Translations under genes and position numbers: made by a program
Notes under the pieces: model-generated
The model's input: only the letters and a program-made list of their open reading frames with translations
Databases searched by the model: none
Told to the model about the DNA's origin: nothing
NCBI RefSeq assembly: GCF_000439085.1
Contig: NZ_KE392227.1
Coordinates: 83,003-147,002 of the forward strand
Length of the DNA stretch: 64,000 nucleotides
Source: Leminorella grimontii ATCC 33999 = DSM 5078
Lineage (GTDB): Bacteria > Pseudomonadota > Gammaproteobacteria > Enterobacterales > Enterobacteriaceae
Direction of reading: 5' to 3'
Shown: positions 38,331 to 49,447 of the stretch, piece after piece
How the letters are laid out: each line of letters opens with the position of its first letter
Numbering within the stretch: position 1 is the first letter of the stretch

Positions 38331-39620
38331 TTAACCTCTTCCTAAGCCCAGGGATTCAAGACGTTCTCTGTACGCATCGGCACGCTCTTGCGTGACTTTG
38401 TTTTCAGAAGACAGGCCTGAACTTCTTTGCGTTTGAGGCCTTGCGGTAGTTGACGTCGTCGTTGACGGTGCGGCAGGCGCAGCCGCATTCGTCGGCGCGG
38501 CCTCCGCCTGAGGCGTCGTAGCGGCCGGGGCCGCGCTGGCCTTACCGCGGAGCATCTGATCCAGCGGCAGCACCATCAGGTTGTTGCTTTTGTCGTCCAC
38601 TAGCACCTTGTTGGTTTTACCCAGCACTTTTTCCATAGTTTCAATGTACAGACGCTCACGGGTAATTTCCGGCGCGGCCTTGTATTCCGGCAGCAGCTTG
38701 GCGAAGCGGGCTATTTCACCCTCAGCTTCCAGCACAACCCGCGCCTGATAGGCTTTGGCGTCTTCAATCATGCGCTGAGCGTTACCGTTGGCGATCGGCA
38801 GCGCGCCGTTCGCGTAGGCGTCCGCTTCGCGGATGTAGCGCTGTTCGTCTTCCCGCGCATTGATAACGTCATCGAACGCCGCTTTGACTTCTTCCGGCGG
38901 ACGCGCCGCCTGGAAGTTTACGTCCAGCACTTTCAGACCCATATCATAGATCTGAATGGTTTTTTCAAGCTCTTGCTTGGTGTCGTCACGCACAATGGTA
39001 CGGCCCTGGGTCAGGATGCGGTCCATGGTGTATTTGCCGATAACCGAGCGCAGGGCGCTGTCGGTAGCCTGACTCAGGCTGTTATCGGCATCGGTAACGC
39101 GATACAGGAACTTGATGGGATCCGCCACCTGATACTGCACGTTCATTTCTGCGCGCACGACGTTTTCATCGGCGGTCAGCATAATGCCGGATGCCGTCAG
39201 GCCGCGCACCGCCTTGGTGTTCACCGGGCGAACCGCGTCAATAAAGGTCGGCTTCCAGTTCAGACCCGGCCCAACCATCGTCGGCTGCACCTGGCCAAAG
39301 CGGGTGATAACCCCCAGCTCGCCCTCTTTAATGGTGTAAAAACCGCTTGCCGCCCAGATAACCACCAAGACGCCCGCGATAATGCCGATAAGGCGGCCTC
39401 CCATAGGGGAAGGCATGCCGCCCCCAGCACTACCGCCGCCGCCGCTGCCGGCTTTACCCAGCAGGCTGCTTAACTTACTAAAAATATTATCGAGATTCAG
39501 CGACTGCTGACCACGACCTTTATTCGGTCCACCGTTGTTGTTTCCACCGGGGTTGCTGTTATTGCCGCTTCCCCATGGATCGCGGTCCTGGCCATTATTA
39601 CCGGGCTGATTCCACGCCAT
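38331..39620 (-). CDS. hflK: HflK, modulator of FtsH protease
   Basis: 429 residues. A cytoplasmic N-terminus rich in glycine and asparagine (GNNGQDRDPWGSGNNSNPGG) leads to one membrane segment (about 80-98) and a SPFH domain (KEGELGVITRFGQV to KVLGKTNKVLVDD). The C-terminus is alanine, threonine and serine rich. Partner of HflC. Start MAWNQPGNNGQDRDPWG matches the family. Confidence 0.96.
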   Translation of the reverse strand: MAWNQPGNNGQDRDPWGSGNNSNPGGNNNGGPNKGRGQQSLNLDNIFSKLSSLLGKAGSGGGGSAGGGMPSPMGGRLIGIIAGVLVVIWAASGFYTIKEGELGVITRFGQVQPTMVGPGLNWKPTFIDAVRPVNTKAVRGLTASGIMLTADENVVRAEMNVQYQVADPIKFLYRVTDADNSLSQATDSALRSVIGKYTMDRILTQGRTIVRDDTKQELEKTIQIYDMGLKVLDVNFQAARPPEEVKAAFDDVINAREDEQRYIREADAYANGALPIANGNAQRMIEDAKAYQARVVLEAEGEIARFAKLLPEYKAAPEITRERLYIETMEKVLGKTNKVLVDDKSNNLMVLPLDQMLRGKASAAPAATTPQAEAAPTNAAAPAAPSTTTSTTARPQTQRSSGLSSENKVTQERADAYRERLESLGLGRG

Positions 39621-39674
39621 GTTTTAGCTCCACTCGTTTACCATTGTTCTATCGGGCACAATAGTTTTACAGAT

Positions 39675-40958
39675 CTACCGAACGATATACCGTTCAAGCG
39701 CCTGTTCTTGTTTACAGAGGCGACGCCAATCTGCGATCGGCATCCTAATTACCAAACCGATGCTCCCATCCTCTTCAGTCCACTCTTTGAGAATCGACTG
39801 AAGCTGATAAAAACGGCTGCGCAGGCGACCTTCCTGAACGGGTAGTTTCAGGGTGTACTGCGCAATCTCACCGGAAAGACGTTCCGTCAATGCGCGGAAC
39901 AATAAATCGATCCCAGCCCCGGTCTCGGCGGAAAGCCAAACCCGAACGGGAACGTTGTTCTCGTCCCTATCAATACGCGGAGCAAAATCCTCCAGCCTAT
40001 CGATCTTGTTCATCACCAGCAGCACCGGGATCTCATCGGCCTCGATTTCAGCCAACACGTCGGTCACTGCGGCAATATTGTCGCTTATTCGCGCATCGGC
40101 GGCATCCACTACATGAAGCAGCAGAGAAGCCTGACGCGTTTCCTGAAGCGTCGCCTTAAACGCCGCCACCAGGTCATGGGGCAAATGGCGAATAAAGCCT
40201 ACGGTGTCAGCCAGTACGGTGGCACCGACGTCTTCCACCTCGATACGCCGAAGCGTAGGATCGAGCGTGGCGAACAGCCTGTCGTCAGCATAGACGCCAG
40301 CCGTTGTTATTTGGTTGAAAAGCGTTGATTTACCGGCGTTGGTATAGCCTACCAGCGACACGGTCGGGATCTCCGCCCGCACGCGGGCTCGGCGCCCCTG
40401 CTCGCGCTGCTTTTCAACCTTTTCAAGCCGGGAAAGGATCTGCTTGATTCTTTCCCGCAGCAGGCGGCGGTCCGTTTCCAACTGCGTTTCACCCGGTCCT
40501 CGCAGACCGATCCCGCCCTTCTGACGCTCAAGGTGGGTCCAGCCTCGTACCAGACGCGTCGCCAGATGCCGCAGCTGCGCAAGCTCAACCTGCAGCTTAC
40601 CCTCGTGCGTTCTGGCCCTTTGAGCGAAGATATCGAGTATCAGCCCCGTTCGGTCAATAACCCGGCACTGACAGAGGCGCTCAAGGTTTCGCTCCTGTGC
40701 GGGCGTGAGCGAATGGTTAAACAGCACGACGGACGCTTCGGTCGCGCTAACGGCCTGCGCGATTTCCTCAGCTTTGCCTTCGCCCACGAAATACTTGGCC
40801 TGAGGCGCTTTGCGGCTGCCGGTCACGACCTGCAGCGTTTCTACGCCGGCGGAAGAAACCAGAGATTCAAACTCCCTGAGATCTTCCGCCTCTTTTTCCT
40901 GAGAGAAGTCGATATGCACCAGAACGGCCTGCTCTCCCGCATCGTACCGTTCAAACAA
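39675..40958 (-). CDS. hflX: HflX, ribosome-splitting GTPase
   Basis: 427 residues. The N-terminal HflX domain ([59 protein letters not shown]) precedes a Obg-type G domain with [21 protein letters not shown] and MNKID. It rescues stalled ribosomes, notably after heat stress. The start is TTG at 40958, with GAGGAG about nine bases upstream. It follows hfq by 35 bases. Confidence 0.96.
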   Translation of the reverse strand: MFERYDAGEQAVLVHIDFSQEKEAEDLREFESLVSSAGVETLQVVTGSRKAPQAKYFVGEGKAEEIAQAVSATEASVVLFNHSLTPAQERNLERLCQCRVIDRTGLILDIFAQRARTHEGKLQVELAQLRHLATRLVRGWTHLERQKGGIGLRGPGETQLETDRRLLRERIKQILSRLEKVEKQREQGRRARVRAEIPTVSLVGYTNAGKSTLFNQITTAGVYADDRLFATLDPTLRRIEVEDVGATVLADTVGFIRHLPHDLVAAFKATLQETRQASLLLHVVDAADARISDNIAAVTDVLAEIEADEIPVLLVMNKIDRLEDFAPRIDRDENNVPVRVWLSAETGAGIDLLFRALTERLSGEIAQYTLKLPVQEGRLRSRFYQLQSILKEWTEEDGSIGLVIRMPIADWRRLCKQEQALERYIVR

Positions 40959-40993
40959 TCGCGCGACTCCTCAAAGAAAGGCCAGCTCGTCGA

Positions 40994-41287
40994 TTACTCA
41001 GAGGCATCGTCATCCTGCTGCGACTGGGCTCCGCCCTGATAATTTCCCACGTTGCCGCCGCCGGCGGAATTGTTGTGGTGAGAAACGGGACGAGAAGGCA
41101 CGACGGTAGAAATCGCGTGCTTATACACCATCTGACTAACCGTGTTCTTTAACAGAATCACGAACTGGTCGAAGGACTCAATTTGCCCTTGCAGCTTGAT
41201 GCCGTTGACCAGATAAATAGAAACCGGAACGCGTTCACGGCGGAGTGCGTTCAAAAACGGGTCTTGTAAAGATTGCCCTTTAGCCAT
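40994..41287 (-). CDS. hfq: Hfq, RNA chaperone
   Basis: 97 residues (102 in E. coli). The Sm fold is intact: [49 protein letters not shown]. The C-terminal tail is short, with a glycine and glutamine run and an acidic end (QQDDDASE). It pairs small RNAs with mRNAs. Downstream of miaA as in all enterobacteria. Confidence 0.98.
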   Translation of the reverse strand: MAKGQSLQDPFLNALRRERVPVSIYLVNGIKLQGQIESFDQFVILLKNTVSQMVYKHAISTVVPSRPVSHHNNSAGGGNVGNYQGGAQSQQDDDASE

Positions 41288-41487
41288 TCTTCTTTTCCTT
41301 ATATTTGCTGTCTGTTACCAAGAGCCAACGGCTCTAAAATAAACTTCATACACCCGCCATACTTCAAATTACAGGCATACCGCCTGCGGTTTGAACCATT
41401 TAGAGTATAAAATTCAATCACACGAACAATCGGTCATTCAGTACTTAAAAAACAGACGTACACTGTTAATTGTACACAATCATAAGC

Positions 41488-42414
41488 CTATAGCCTAATG
41501 GCGCGTGTAACTCTTTCAAACGCCTCGTCGGGCTGCTCGCTGTCGAGCCATTCAACGTCCGGCCATCCTCGCAGCCACGTCATTTGCCGTTTGGCAAGCT
41601 GACGAGTTGCGCAAATACCGCGATAAATCGCCTCTTCCCTGTCGATTTCGCCCAGCAGGTACATCCACATCTGTCGATATCCTACGCAGCGGATAGAAGG
41701 CAGGTCCGGATGCAGATCGCCGCGCGCCATCAGTCGTCGAACTTCCTCTTCAAACCCCGCCGACATCATTTGATGAAAGCGAGCCTCGATGCGCTGATGC
41801 AAAAGTTCGCGTGAAGCGGGCGCTATAGCAAACTGGTGTACACGATACGGCAGCGTTTCACCAGCTATTTGTGTCAATTCTGTTAAAGTTTTACCCGAAA
41901 TGTAAAAAACTTCCAACGCTCGGCTCAATCTTTGTGGATCATTTTGATGAATTCTTGCTGCCGCTGTCGGATCTATCTCTTTTAAACGCTGGTGAAGCGC
42001 CGCCCAACCTAACTCTACCGCCTCTGACTCAATGCGCGCCCGTACGATTGGATCCGCAGACGGCAAAGGGGAAAGCCCTTCCAGCAGCGCCTTGTAATAA
42101 AGCATCGTCCCGCCGACCAGCAGAGGAATGCGCCCGGCGTCAACAATCTCCGCCATTTCCCTTAAGGCGTCGCGGCGAAAGTCCGCCGCCGAATAGCTCT
42201 CGGACGGGTCGAGAATGTCAATCAGCCGGTGTGGCGTCTCACAAAGCTCCTGCTGCGTCGGCTTTGCCGTGCCGATATCCATTTTGCGGTAAATCAGCGC
42301 GGAATCAACGCTAATCACCTCTACGGGCAGATGCTTATACAGCCGTGCCGCCAGCGCCGTTTTGCCGGACGCCGTCGGTCCCATAAGAAAAATGGCAAGG
42401 GGTTTATTATTCAT
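41488..42414 (-). CDS. miaA: MiaA, tRNA dimethylallyltransferase
   Basis: 308 residues. P-loop GPTASGKT at 12-19, [25 protein letters not shown], and [19 protein letters not shown] are the isopentenyltransferase motifs. It adds dimethylallyl to A37 of tRNAs that read U-starting codons. Its first eight bases overlap the end of mutL. A 200-base gap to hfq is AT-rich and may hold an hfq promoter, beside those inside miaA. Confidence 0.97.
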   Translation of the reverse strand: MNNKPLAIFLMGPTASGKTALAARLYKHLPVEVISVDSALIYRKMDIGTAKPTQQELCETPHRLIDILDPSESYSAADFRRDALREMAEIVDAGRIPLLVGGTMLYYKALLEGLSPLPSADPIVRARIESEAVELGWAALHQRLKEIDPTAAARIHQNDPQRLSRALEVFYISGKTLTELTQIAGETLPYRVHQFAIAPASRELLHQRIEARFHQMMSAGFEEEVRRLMARGDLHPDLPSIRCVGYRQMWMYLLGEIDREEAIYRGICATRQLAKRQMTWLRGWPDVEWLDSEQPDEAFERVTRAIRL

Positions 42415-44350
42415 GTTGCAGCGCGGCCAGAGGCCCCTTCAGGTCAATAGGCTGTAAAACGTCGGCCGCCGGTTTCCCTACGCTCTGCGGACAGAGCCGC
42501 TCGACGTCCGCCAGCAGTTGGATGGCCTGCGACTGCGTCCACTGGGTAGTTTCGCTGCTCAAGCGCCCCGCCAGCCAGTCGGCCAGACGCGCTTCGTCTA
42601 CGGAATCATCGCTGCCTAAATAAGACAGCAGCGCAGGCAACAGCTGCTGAAGGTTCTGCTGCCTTAACGGCAGCGGCACGCCCTGAACCTGCACCTTTTG
42701 GCGCTCAACGGAGAGCTGAATGCCGAAATGCTGCAACAGTGCGGCATAGCGCGTTAAGCAAGCCTTATCTTTCTCCCCCAGCGTCAACGACAGGGGAATA
42801 AGCAAAGGCTGTGGCTTCAAACCGTCTGCTGAAGGCATCAGCTGTGCCCGGCGCAGGCAGCGCTCCGCTGCGGGCAGAGACAGCAGGGCCAGCCCGGCTC
42901 CTCGTTCGACGATGGCGTAAACGTCCTGCCAAATGGCCAGCACCCGTCCCAGGCTTTGAGGCGAGCTTTTATCCAACAGCGAAGGAGGAACGGGAGACGG
43001 CGACTTGGGGCGTTCGGGAAACAGCGGCGCCTTAACGGCAGGCGGCTCCTGCGCAGCCGTTTCAAACACAGGCCGCGCATCGGCGCTGCGCTCTTCGGTC
43101 GACAGCAGTCGACGGTACGCTTCGTTTTCCCGCGCGATGACGGTAGGAGAACGATGTTCTACGTTCGGATATGCGCCCGTTGAACGCCCGCCGGCACCCG
43201 CGTTTTTGCTCGCTACCGGTTCGGCCGGGCGGTTATAGCGATTTTCTCCCGCTGAAGGGCGATTTTCCGGCTTCCACTCTCCCGCAGGCTCGCTCAGCTC
43301 CTCGGCTCGACTCTGCGTTACGCCGCCGACCGCAAGAGGCAGCGAAGGCGCACCGGCCTGCTGCAGCACGGTCACCACCGCCTGATAAACAAAGTCGTGC
43401 ACCAGCCGCGACTGGTGGAACCGAACCTCATGCTTGGCCGGGTGAACGTTGACGTCCACCTGATGAGGGTCGACCGTAAGGAAAAGCACGTAGGCGGGCT
43501 GCCCGTCGTCGGCCAGAAGGGTCTGATAGGCTTGGCGGATGGCGTGATTAAGCAGGCGATCGCGCATCATACGCCCGTTAACGTAGCAGTACTGCATGTC
43601 GGTGATTTGACTGGCGCCCGAAGGATCGACCACCCAGCCGTCGATGCTTAAATCGCCGTGCTGCCAGGATACCGTCAGCGCGTGCTGTAAGAAAACGCTG
43701 CCGCAGATGCTGCCCAAGCGCCGCTCTCTGGGTTCGTTCTCTTTGATCCCTCGGTACTGGCGCACCGGCTTGCCGTTGTGATTCAGGTTGACCGTGACGT
43801 CAAAACGCGCCAGCGCTATGCGGCGGAGAACCTCATCAATGTGGCCGAACTCCGTCTTCTCAGTGCGCAGGAACTTGCGGCGCGCCGGGGTATTGTAAAA
43901 CAGGTCAAGCACCTCTAGCGTAGTGCCGACGGGGTGCGCCGCGGGCTTGAGGCTGACGGCCATCTCGCGCCCTTCGGCGTAGGCCTGCCACGCCTCGCTC
44001 TGCTCCACCGTGCGGGAGGTCAGCGTCAGGCGAGAGACCGAGCTAATGCTGGCCAGCGCTTCGCCGCGAAAGCCCAGGCTTACGATGGCCTCCAGATCGT
44101 CCAGCGTCGCAATTTTACTGGTCGCATGGCGCGCTAAAGCTAGAGCAAGCTCGTCTTTGGCTATACCGCAGCCGTTATCGCGAATGCGGATAAGCTTGGC
44201 GCCGCCTTTTTCAATATCGATGTCGATTCGAGTCGCGCCGGCGTCCAGACTGTTTTCCACCAGCTCTTTTACGACCGACGCAGGCCGCTCCACCACCTCT
44301 CCGGCAGCGATTTGGTTGGCTAACTGCGGCGGCAGCACCTGAATCGGCAT
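42407..44350 (-). CDS. mutL: MutL, DNA mismatch repair protein
   Basis: 647 residues (E. coli 615). N-terminal GHKL ATPase: [27 protein letters not shown] in part, [20 protein letters not shown] long linker with proline and serine (about 350-450) precedes the C-terminal dimerisation domain. It connects MutS recognition to MutH cutting. No metal-binding endonuclease motif is expected or seen, as in other MutH-bearing bacteria. Confidence 0.97.
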   Translation of the reverse strand: MPIQVLPPQLANQIAAGEVVERPASVVKELVENSLDAGATRIDIDIEKGGAKLIRIRDNGCGIAKDELALALARHATSKIATLDDLEAIVSLGFRGEALASISSVSRLTLTSRTVEQSEAWQAYAEGREMAVSLKPAAHPVGTTLEVLDLFYNTPARRKFLRTEKTEFGHIDEVLRRIALARFDVTVNLNHNGKPVRQYRGIKENEPRERRLGSICGSVFLQHALTVSWQHGDLSIDGWVVDPSGASQITDMQYCYVNGRMMRDRLLNHAIRQAYQTLLADDGQPAYVLFLTVDPHQVDVNVHPAKHEVRFHQSRLVHDFVYQAVVTVLQQAGAPSLPLAVGGVTQSRAEELSEPAGEWKPENRPSAGENRYNRPAEPVASKNAGAGGRSTGAYPNVEHRSPTVIARENEAYRRLLSTEERSADARPVFETAAQEPPAVKAPLFPERPKSPSPVPPSLLDKSSPQSLGRVLAIWQDVYAIVERGAGLALLSLPAAERCLRRAQLMPSADGLKPQPLLIPLSLTLGEKDKACLTRYAALLQHFGIQLSVERQKVQVQGVPLPLRQQNLQQLLPALLSYLGSDDSVDEARLADWLAGRLSSETTQWTQSQAIQLLADVERLCPQSVGKPAADVLQPIDLKGPLAALQHE

Positions 44351-44366
44351 ACAAACTCCTGTTTAG

Positions 44367-45899
44367 TTACGTACGATCGGTTATGGGGGCGGCGGCCGGT
44401 ACTTTCAAGCGCTGCCCAACCCAAATGCCTTCTTTTTTCAATGCGTTTAACTCGATCAGCGTTTTCATCGGCACGCCGTAACGCTCCGCCAGCTGAGACA
44501 GCGTCTCACCACGCTTGACGACGTGAACCTTATGTTCGCCCGCCGCTTTTCCAACTGCGGCTTTTGCCGAAGGGCTTCCCGTACTCGCGCCGGACGCCTT
44601 ATCGGTTTTCCCCGCGGGCGCCGCGGAATCTAACGGGTGGGAGACAAAATAGCTACGAACGCCCTTGTAGATAGCGTCCGCCAGCTTGTTTTGAAACTCG
44701 GCGCTGCCCAGCAGGCGCTCTTCGCCGGTATTCGAGATAAAGCCGGTTTCAATCAGCAGCGAGGGGATGTCCGGCGAGCGCAAAACGCCCAAGCTTGCGT
44801 GCTCCGGCGTACGCTTGTGCAACGCGCCGATGCGCCTCATCTCGGAAAGCACTTTAACCGCCACGTCATAACCCACGCGCTGCGAATGGCCGAACTGCAG
44901 ATCCAGCACCGCTTCGCTCAGATAGGGGTTGGACTCGCTGTTCGCCAGCACGTCGCCCGCGCCGCCCAGCAGTTCGGACTGCTTCTCATGCTGCTCCAGC
45001 CAACGCCCCATTTCCGTGCTGGCGCGGCGGTTGGACAGCACCCACACCGATGCGCCGGTGGCGCTGCGGTTCGGCGCGGCGTCTGCGTGAATGGAGACCA
45101 GCAGGTTGGCGTTTTTATTTCTCGCCACGTCGGAACGCCCCATGACGGAGATGAAGTAGTCGCCGTCGCGCGTCAGCACGGCCTTAAAGTCGGGATCTTT
45201 ATCAAACAACGCCTTGAGCCTGCGAGCCACCGACAGCGTGACCGTTTTCTCCTGCAGTCCATTAAGGCCTACCGCGCCGGAATCTTTACCACCGTGTCCA
45301 GCATCAATGGCAATCACCACTTGAGAACCGCCGGTTCGCTTGGCTGACGTAACGCGCGGCGCGGCGGTCTCAGTCGTCGCTGCATGAACGGGCGGCGCCG
45401 ACGCCTCAAACGGGTTCTTGCCGCCGATCGCCCCGGATTTTTTCACCGAGCCTGACGCGCTCTGGCCGGTATTTTTGGCATTTGCCGCATTCTTTGCGCC
45501 AGTTTGTCCGTCGGCCTGAAGGGTAAACACCACCTGATGTTGATTTCCCTGCTTGCGGGTGTTGGCCTTTACCGTCGCGCTCTGCTTGAGCTCGAACACC
45601 AGTTGGATGCTGTCGGCATCCCTCGGCGTGCCTGACGCAATGCGGTTAACGAGATTCTGCCCGCTGAACTTCAGCGGCAGCCCCTGCACCGCACGCCCGC
45701 TCTGTCTGACGTCAATCACGACGCGAGGAGGACTTTTTTGGCTTGAAAACGCATAAACGGGCTGGCTGTCAAAGGCCAGCGTGACCTTCGCCTCTTTCGC
45801 GCTGTTGTTTACCTGCACGTCAATCAGCGATGCGGCCAGCGCAGGCCCGGCCAACAGCAGCCAGAACAGCGCGCTTAAGGTTATCCAGATTCTTCTCAT
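44367..45899 (-). CDS. amiB: AmiB, N-acetylmuramoyl-L-alanine amidase with LysM
   Basis: 510 residues from the chosen start. Signal peptide (MRRIWITLSALFWLLLAG), AMIN domain (about 25-125) for septal targeting, a low-complexity linker, the zinc amidase domain (VIAIDAGHGGKDSGAVG, SIHADAAPN, ETGFISN) and a C-terminal LysM domain (VVKRGETLSQLAERYGVP). The long frame continues 52 codons upstream into tsaE, but that part has no signal peptide, so 45899 is used. E. coli AmiB is 445 residues without this LysM, so the extra domain is a real difference. It splits septal peptidoglycan under EnvC control. Confidence 0.95.
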   Translation of the reverse strand: MRRIWITLSALFWLLLAGPALAASLIDVQVNNSAKEAKVTLAFDSQPVYAFSSQKSPPRVVIDVRQSGRAVQGLPLKFSGQNLVNRIASGTPRDADSIQLVFELKQSATVKANTRKQGNQHQVVFTLQADGQTGAKNAANAKNTGQSASGSVKKSGAIGGKNPFEASAPPVHAATTETAAPRVTSAKRTGGSQVVIAIDAGHGGKDSGAVGLNGLQEKTVTLSVARRLKALFDKDPDFKAVLTRDGDYFISVMGRSDVARNKNANLLVSIHADAAPNRSATGASVWVLSNRRASTEMGRWLEQHEKQSELLGGAGDVLANSESNPYLSEAVLDLQFGHSQRVGYDVAVKVLSEMRRIGALHKRTPEHASLGVLRSPDIPSLLIETGFISNTGEERLLGSAEFQNKLADAIYKGVRSYFVSHPLDSAAPAGKTDKASGASTGSPSAKAAVGKAAGEHKVHVVKRGETLSQLAERYGVPMKTLIELNALKKEGIWVGQRLKVPAAAPITDRT

Positions 45900-45945
45900 T
45901 TTCCGACGTTCCCTGTGATTGCCGTACGCAATGTCGCTCATGACG

Positions 45946-46419
45946 CTATTCATGCCATGCCTGCGCCAGGCGAGTAAGCATCGCCTCGCCCCGTTCACTT
46001 CCCGCCGACAGCGTGACGCGACGCCCTTCGCCCTCATAGCTGAATGCAAGCGCAACGTCCGCGCCGGAAAAGACGCCTTCGCCTTTTTCAGGCCACTCTA
46101 CCAGGCACAGGCTGTCGTCCTGGAAGTAATCGCGTATGCCCATAAACTCCAGCTCTTCCGGCGAAGCCAGGCGATACAGGTCAAAATGGTAAACGTTAAC
46201 GTCGCCGAGCCGATAGGGCTCAACGATGGTATAGGTTGGGCTTTTCACATTGCCCTGATGGCCCAGCGCGCGCAGAAAGCCGCGGCTGAAGGTCGTTTTC
46301 CCCGCCCCCAAATCGCCGGACAGATAAAATACGCCCGCGCGTCCGCACGCGTTTGCAAGCGCCGCACCAAGCGCGACGGTTGCGGCCTCATCGGCCAGTT
46401 CGAGTACCAGTTCTTTCAT
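45946..46419 (-). CDS. tsaE: TsaE, tRNA t6A37 biosynthesis ATPase
   Basis: 157 residues. P-loop [14 protein letters not shown] at about 34-47, [10 protein letters not shown] and [22 protein letters not shown] are conserved. It works with TsaB and TsaD to make threonylcarbamoyl-A37 on ANN-reading tRNAs. Between nnr and amiB with short gaps, the usual order. Confidence 0.97.
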   Translation of the reverse strand: MKELVLELADEAATVALGAALANACGRAGVFYLSGDLGAGKTTFSRGFLRALGHQGNVKSPTYTIVEPYRLGDVNVYHFDLYRLASPEELEFMGIRDYFQDDSLCLVEWPEKGEGVFSGADVALAFSYEGEGRRVTLSAGSERGEAMLTRLAQAWHE

Positions 46420-46467
46420 TACGTCTCTTCGGTTACGCTTCTTTCTATTACGTTCGATGGTTAACTT

Positions 46468-47973
46468 TTATAATGGGTTGACCAGCTTAGGAATTTCTGA
46501 CAGCAGATCGGTGGCGATGGTTCCCCGCTGCCCCTGTTTTCTGGCAATCCCATCTCCTGCCGCGCCGTGGATAACCGCGCCCGCGCAGGCCGCGTCAAAC
46601 GGCGTAAGCCCCTGCCCCAGCAGGCTGGCGATAATGCCGGTTAAAAGGTCGCCCATGCCGCCGGAAGCCATACCGGCGTTGCCAACGTCGGCAATCGCGA
46701 CTCTGCCCTCGCCGTCGGCAATAACGGTGCCAGCCCCTTTCAATACCGCCACGCCGCCAAAGCGCTCCGCCAGTCGGCAAGCGGCTTTGATGCGATCGCG
46801 CTCCACGCTTTCAACGTTACACTGCAAGAGTCTGGCGGCTTCTCCCGGATGGGGCGTGATGACCCGCCGCGCCTGGACATTCGGATTGATGGCCAGCAGG
46901 TTTAACGCATCTGCGTCCCAAACCGCTATCTTATCATCAGCGGAGATCCGCTCCAACGCTTCCTGCGCCCACGGCGACTGCCCTAATCCCGGCCCAACAG
47001 CAACCACGTTCGCCCAGGTCAGGCCTTCAATCAGGCTTTTTTCATCAAGCGCCTGCGCCATCAGCTCCGGCCGGGCCGACAGAATCGGCGCGACGTGCTG
47101 CCTTCGAGTTAACACTTTAACCAGCCCCGCGCCGGTACGAAGCGCCGCTTCGCCCGCCATTCGCACCGCGCCGCCCATGCCTGCGTCGCCGCCAACCACC
47201 AGCAGCCGACCGTGCTCGCCCTTATGGGAACAGGGGCGGCGCGGCGTTAGCCAGCGGGCGATGCTTTCTGCCGTAAGGCGCTCAATTTGCGGCTTTTGCT
47301 GTGAAAGCCAGCCCGATATCCCCAGCGAAGCATAGTGCAGTTCGCCGACGAAGTCTCGCGCCCGCCCGGTCAAAAGCCCGGATTTAAGCGCCACGAACGT
47401 CAGGGTGTGCCGCGCACAAATCGTATCCCCTGCCGCATCCCCGGTATCGGCATTCAGCCCTGAGGGAATGTCTAATGAAACGATAGGCGCAGCGCTCGCG
47501 TTTGCCGCACGAATTAGGGAAGCATAGGGCTCCTTCGGCTCGCCCTGAACGCCGTTACCCAGCAGCCCGTCGACGATCAGGTCGCACTGCGAGGGCCACG
47601 CCGCGTCATAGGAAAGAACTTGTCCGTAATTGTTTACCCAGTGCTCTCTGGCGCGCTTCGCCTCATCCGGCAAACGCTGTTCGGGGCCTCCGCCGATAAC
47701 CGTCACCTCCATGCCGTATTGCCGAGCAAAGCGCGCAACGACGTAGGCATCGCCGCCGTTATTGCCGTGGCCGCAGAGAACCAGCCAGCGGCGGGCGTCG
47801 GGGTAAAGCCTGCGGCATAGCCCAAACGCGGCTTCTCCCGCATTTTCCATCAGTTGATAAAGCGAAAGGCCGTGATAGCGTGCGCCCACTTTCTCATTTT
47901 CCCGCACCCATTCGGCGCTGAAAACAGAATGTGGTAGACTCATTCCGTGTCGTTTTTGCTGATGGTCTGTCAT
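46468..47973 (-). CDS. nnr: Bifunctional NAD(P)H-hydrate epimerase / ADP-dependent dehydratase
   Basis: 501 residues. The N-terminal YjeF_N epimerase domain (LCGHGNNGGDAYVVARFA) and the C-terminal ribokinase-like dehydratase (PRRPCSHKGEHGRLLVVGGDAGMGGA, ITPHPGEAARLL, NAGMASGGMGDLLTGIIASLL) are both complete. It repairs damaged NAD(P)HX. Start at 47973 has GGGAG four bases upstream. That ATG overlaps the queG ATG on the other strand in the palindrome CATG. Confidence 0.97.
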   Translation of the reverse strand: MTDHQQKRHGMSLPHSVFSAEWVRENEKVGARYHGLSLYQLMENAGEAAFGLCRRLYPDARRWLVLCGHGNNGGDAYVVARFARQYGMEVTVIGGGPEQRLPDEAKRAREHWVNNYGQVLSYDAAWPSQCDLIVDGLLGNGVQGEPKEPYASLIRAANASAAPIVSLDIPSGLNADTGDAAGDTICARHTLTFVALKSGLLTGRARDFVGELHYASLGISGWLSQQKPQIERLTAESIARWLTPRRPCSHKGEHGRLLVVGGDAGMGGAVRMAGEAALRTGAGLVKVLTRRQHVAPILSARPELMAQALDEKSLIEGLTWANVVAVGPGLGQSPWAQEALERISADDKIAVWDADALNLLAINPNVQARRVITPHPGEAARLLQCNVESVERDRIKAACRLAERFGGVAVLKGAGTVIADGEGRVAIADVGNAGMASGGMGDLLTGIIASLLGQGLTPFDAACAGAVIHGAAGDGIARKQGQRGTIATDLLSEIPKLVNPL

Positions 47974-49111
47974 GTCACTCCCTCTCGATTTCAATCAATT
48001 AGCCCAACATATCAAGCAATGGGGGCAAGAACTAGGCTTTCAGCAGGTCGGGATCTCCGATACCGATCTCCGCGCCGAAGAGCCGAAGCTACAGGCGTGG
48101 CTCGACAACCAGTACCACGGCGATATGTCGTGGATGGCGCGTTACGGCATGTTGCGTGCGCGCCCGCACGAACTGCAGCCCGGCACGCTTCGCGTTATCA
48201 GCGTGCGAATGAACTATTTACCCTCTGACGCCGCCTTCGCCAGTTCGCTCGATAATCCCGAGGAAGGCTATATCAGCAGATATGCGCTGGGCCGCGACTA
48301 TCATAAAGTATTACGCCAGCGCTTAAAAAAGCTGGGTGAAAAAATTCAGCAACACTGCGGCGAGCTTAGCTTTCGTCCCTTTGTCGACTCCGCGCCGATC
48401 CTTGAGCGTCCGCTGGCGGCCAAGGCTGGCCTGGGTTGGACAGGTAAGCACTCACTCATCATTAACCGCAGCCAGGGCTCTTGGTTTTTCTTGGGCGAGC
48501 TGCTGGTTGATATTCCTCTGCCCGTTGACGTACCGGTTGAAGAAGAGTGTGGCCGCTGCGTCGCGTGTATGACGCTCTGCCCGACCGGCGCCATCGTTGA
48601 GCCCTACGTCGTCGACGCCCGCCGCTGCATCTCCTACCTGACCATTGAACATGAGGGCGCGATCCCACTGGAACTGCGGCCGCTGATGGGCAACCGCATT
48701 TACGGCTGCGACGACTGCCAGCTGGCGTGCCCGTGGAACCGCTTTGCCCCTTTGACCGACGAAGCGGACTTTTATCCTAAAGCCGCGCTATACCGAACGC
48801 CGCTGCTCAAGCTTTACGCCTGGGACGAAGCCGAGTTTTTAGCCCAAACGGAAGGCTCCCCCATTCGGCGCATTGGCTATTTTCGCTGGCTGAGAAACAT
48901 AACGGTGGCCTTGGGCAACGCCCCTTACCGCGAGGAGATCGTGGCAGCCTTGCGCGGACGTAAAGGGCTTTTTCCTCTGTTGGATGAGCATATAGGCTGG
49001 GCTCTCGAACAACAGGCAAAACGCACGGACGGGCAACCCGTTGAAATTAAAACGTCCAAACGGATGCGCCTTATTCGTTCTATCGAAAAAGGCTTACCTC
49101 GCGATGCCTGA
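47972..49111 (+). CDS. queG: QueG, epoxyqueuosine reductase
   Basis: 379 residues. FVDSAPILERPLAAKAGLGWTGKH is the corrinoid-site region. Two 4Fe-4S clusters: C193, C196, C199, C203 and C219, C246, C249, C253. It makes the last step to queuosine in tRNA. The start codon overlaps that of nnr, so each promoter lies in the other gene's coding part. The ribosome binding site is weak. In E. coli the glycine tRNA genes come next; here 14.8 kb intervene. Confidence 0.97.
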   Translation: MSLPLDFNQLAQHIKQWGQELGFQQVGISDTDLRAEEPKLQAWLDNQYHGDMSWMARYGMLRARPHELQPGTLRVISVRMNYLPSDAAFASSLDNPEEGYISRYALGRDYHKVLRQRLKKLGEKIQQHCGELSFRPFVDSAPILERPLAAKAGLGWTGKHSLIINRSQGSWFFLGELLVDIPLPVDVPVEEECGRCVACMTLCPTGAIVEPYVVDARRCISYLTIEHEGAIPLELRPLMGNRIYGCDDCQLACPWNRFAPLTDEADFYPKAALYRTPLLKLYAWDEAEFLAQTEGSPIRRIGYFRWLRNITVALGNAPYREEIVAALRGRKGLFPLLDEHIGWALEQQAKRTDGQPVEIKTSKRMRLIRSIEKGLPRDA

Positions 49112-49447
49112 CAGTAGATTATGTACTGAAGGCGCTAAACGGCAGGATATTTTTCGCTCACCTTCGCGCTGTGCATAAAAAAATCGAAAGCGGCCGTTAT
49201 CCCCACCTCAAAAAACCATAAAAATTATAGGCTTTCTTTTCTGCTATTAAAAATAGTTTATTTTTCAAATAATAAAATAATGTCATCAATCTAACTATTG
49301 GAAAGCGCGTTTTCCCATCAAAACGACCAAGCTGTGGATAAGTCTGTTGATAGCATGATGAAAATAGACGCGACGCCGGTCTCTCCAAGCGTCAACAAAA
49401 CGCCGGTCAAACCGGGAAAATGTACCTTTACAGGACAATACTCCGCC
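49112..49447. other. AT-rich spacer after queG
   Basis: 336 bases between the convergent queG and coiled-coil gene. I see no gene, no clear terminator and no repeat; composition shifts to AT-rich at 49200-49290, which marks the start of the accessory region. Confidence 0.4.
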
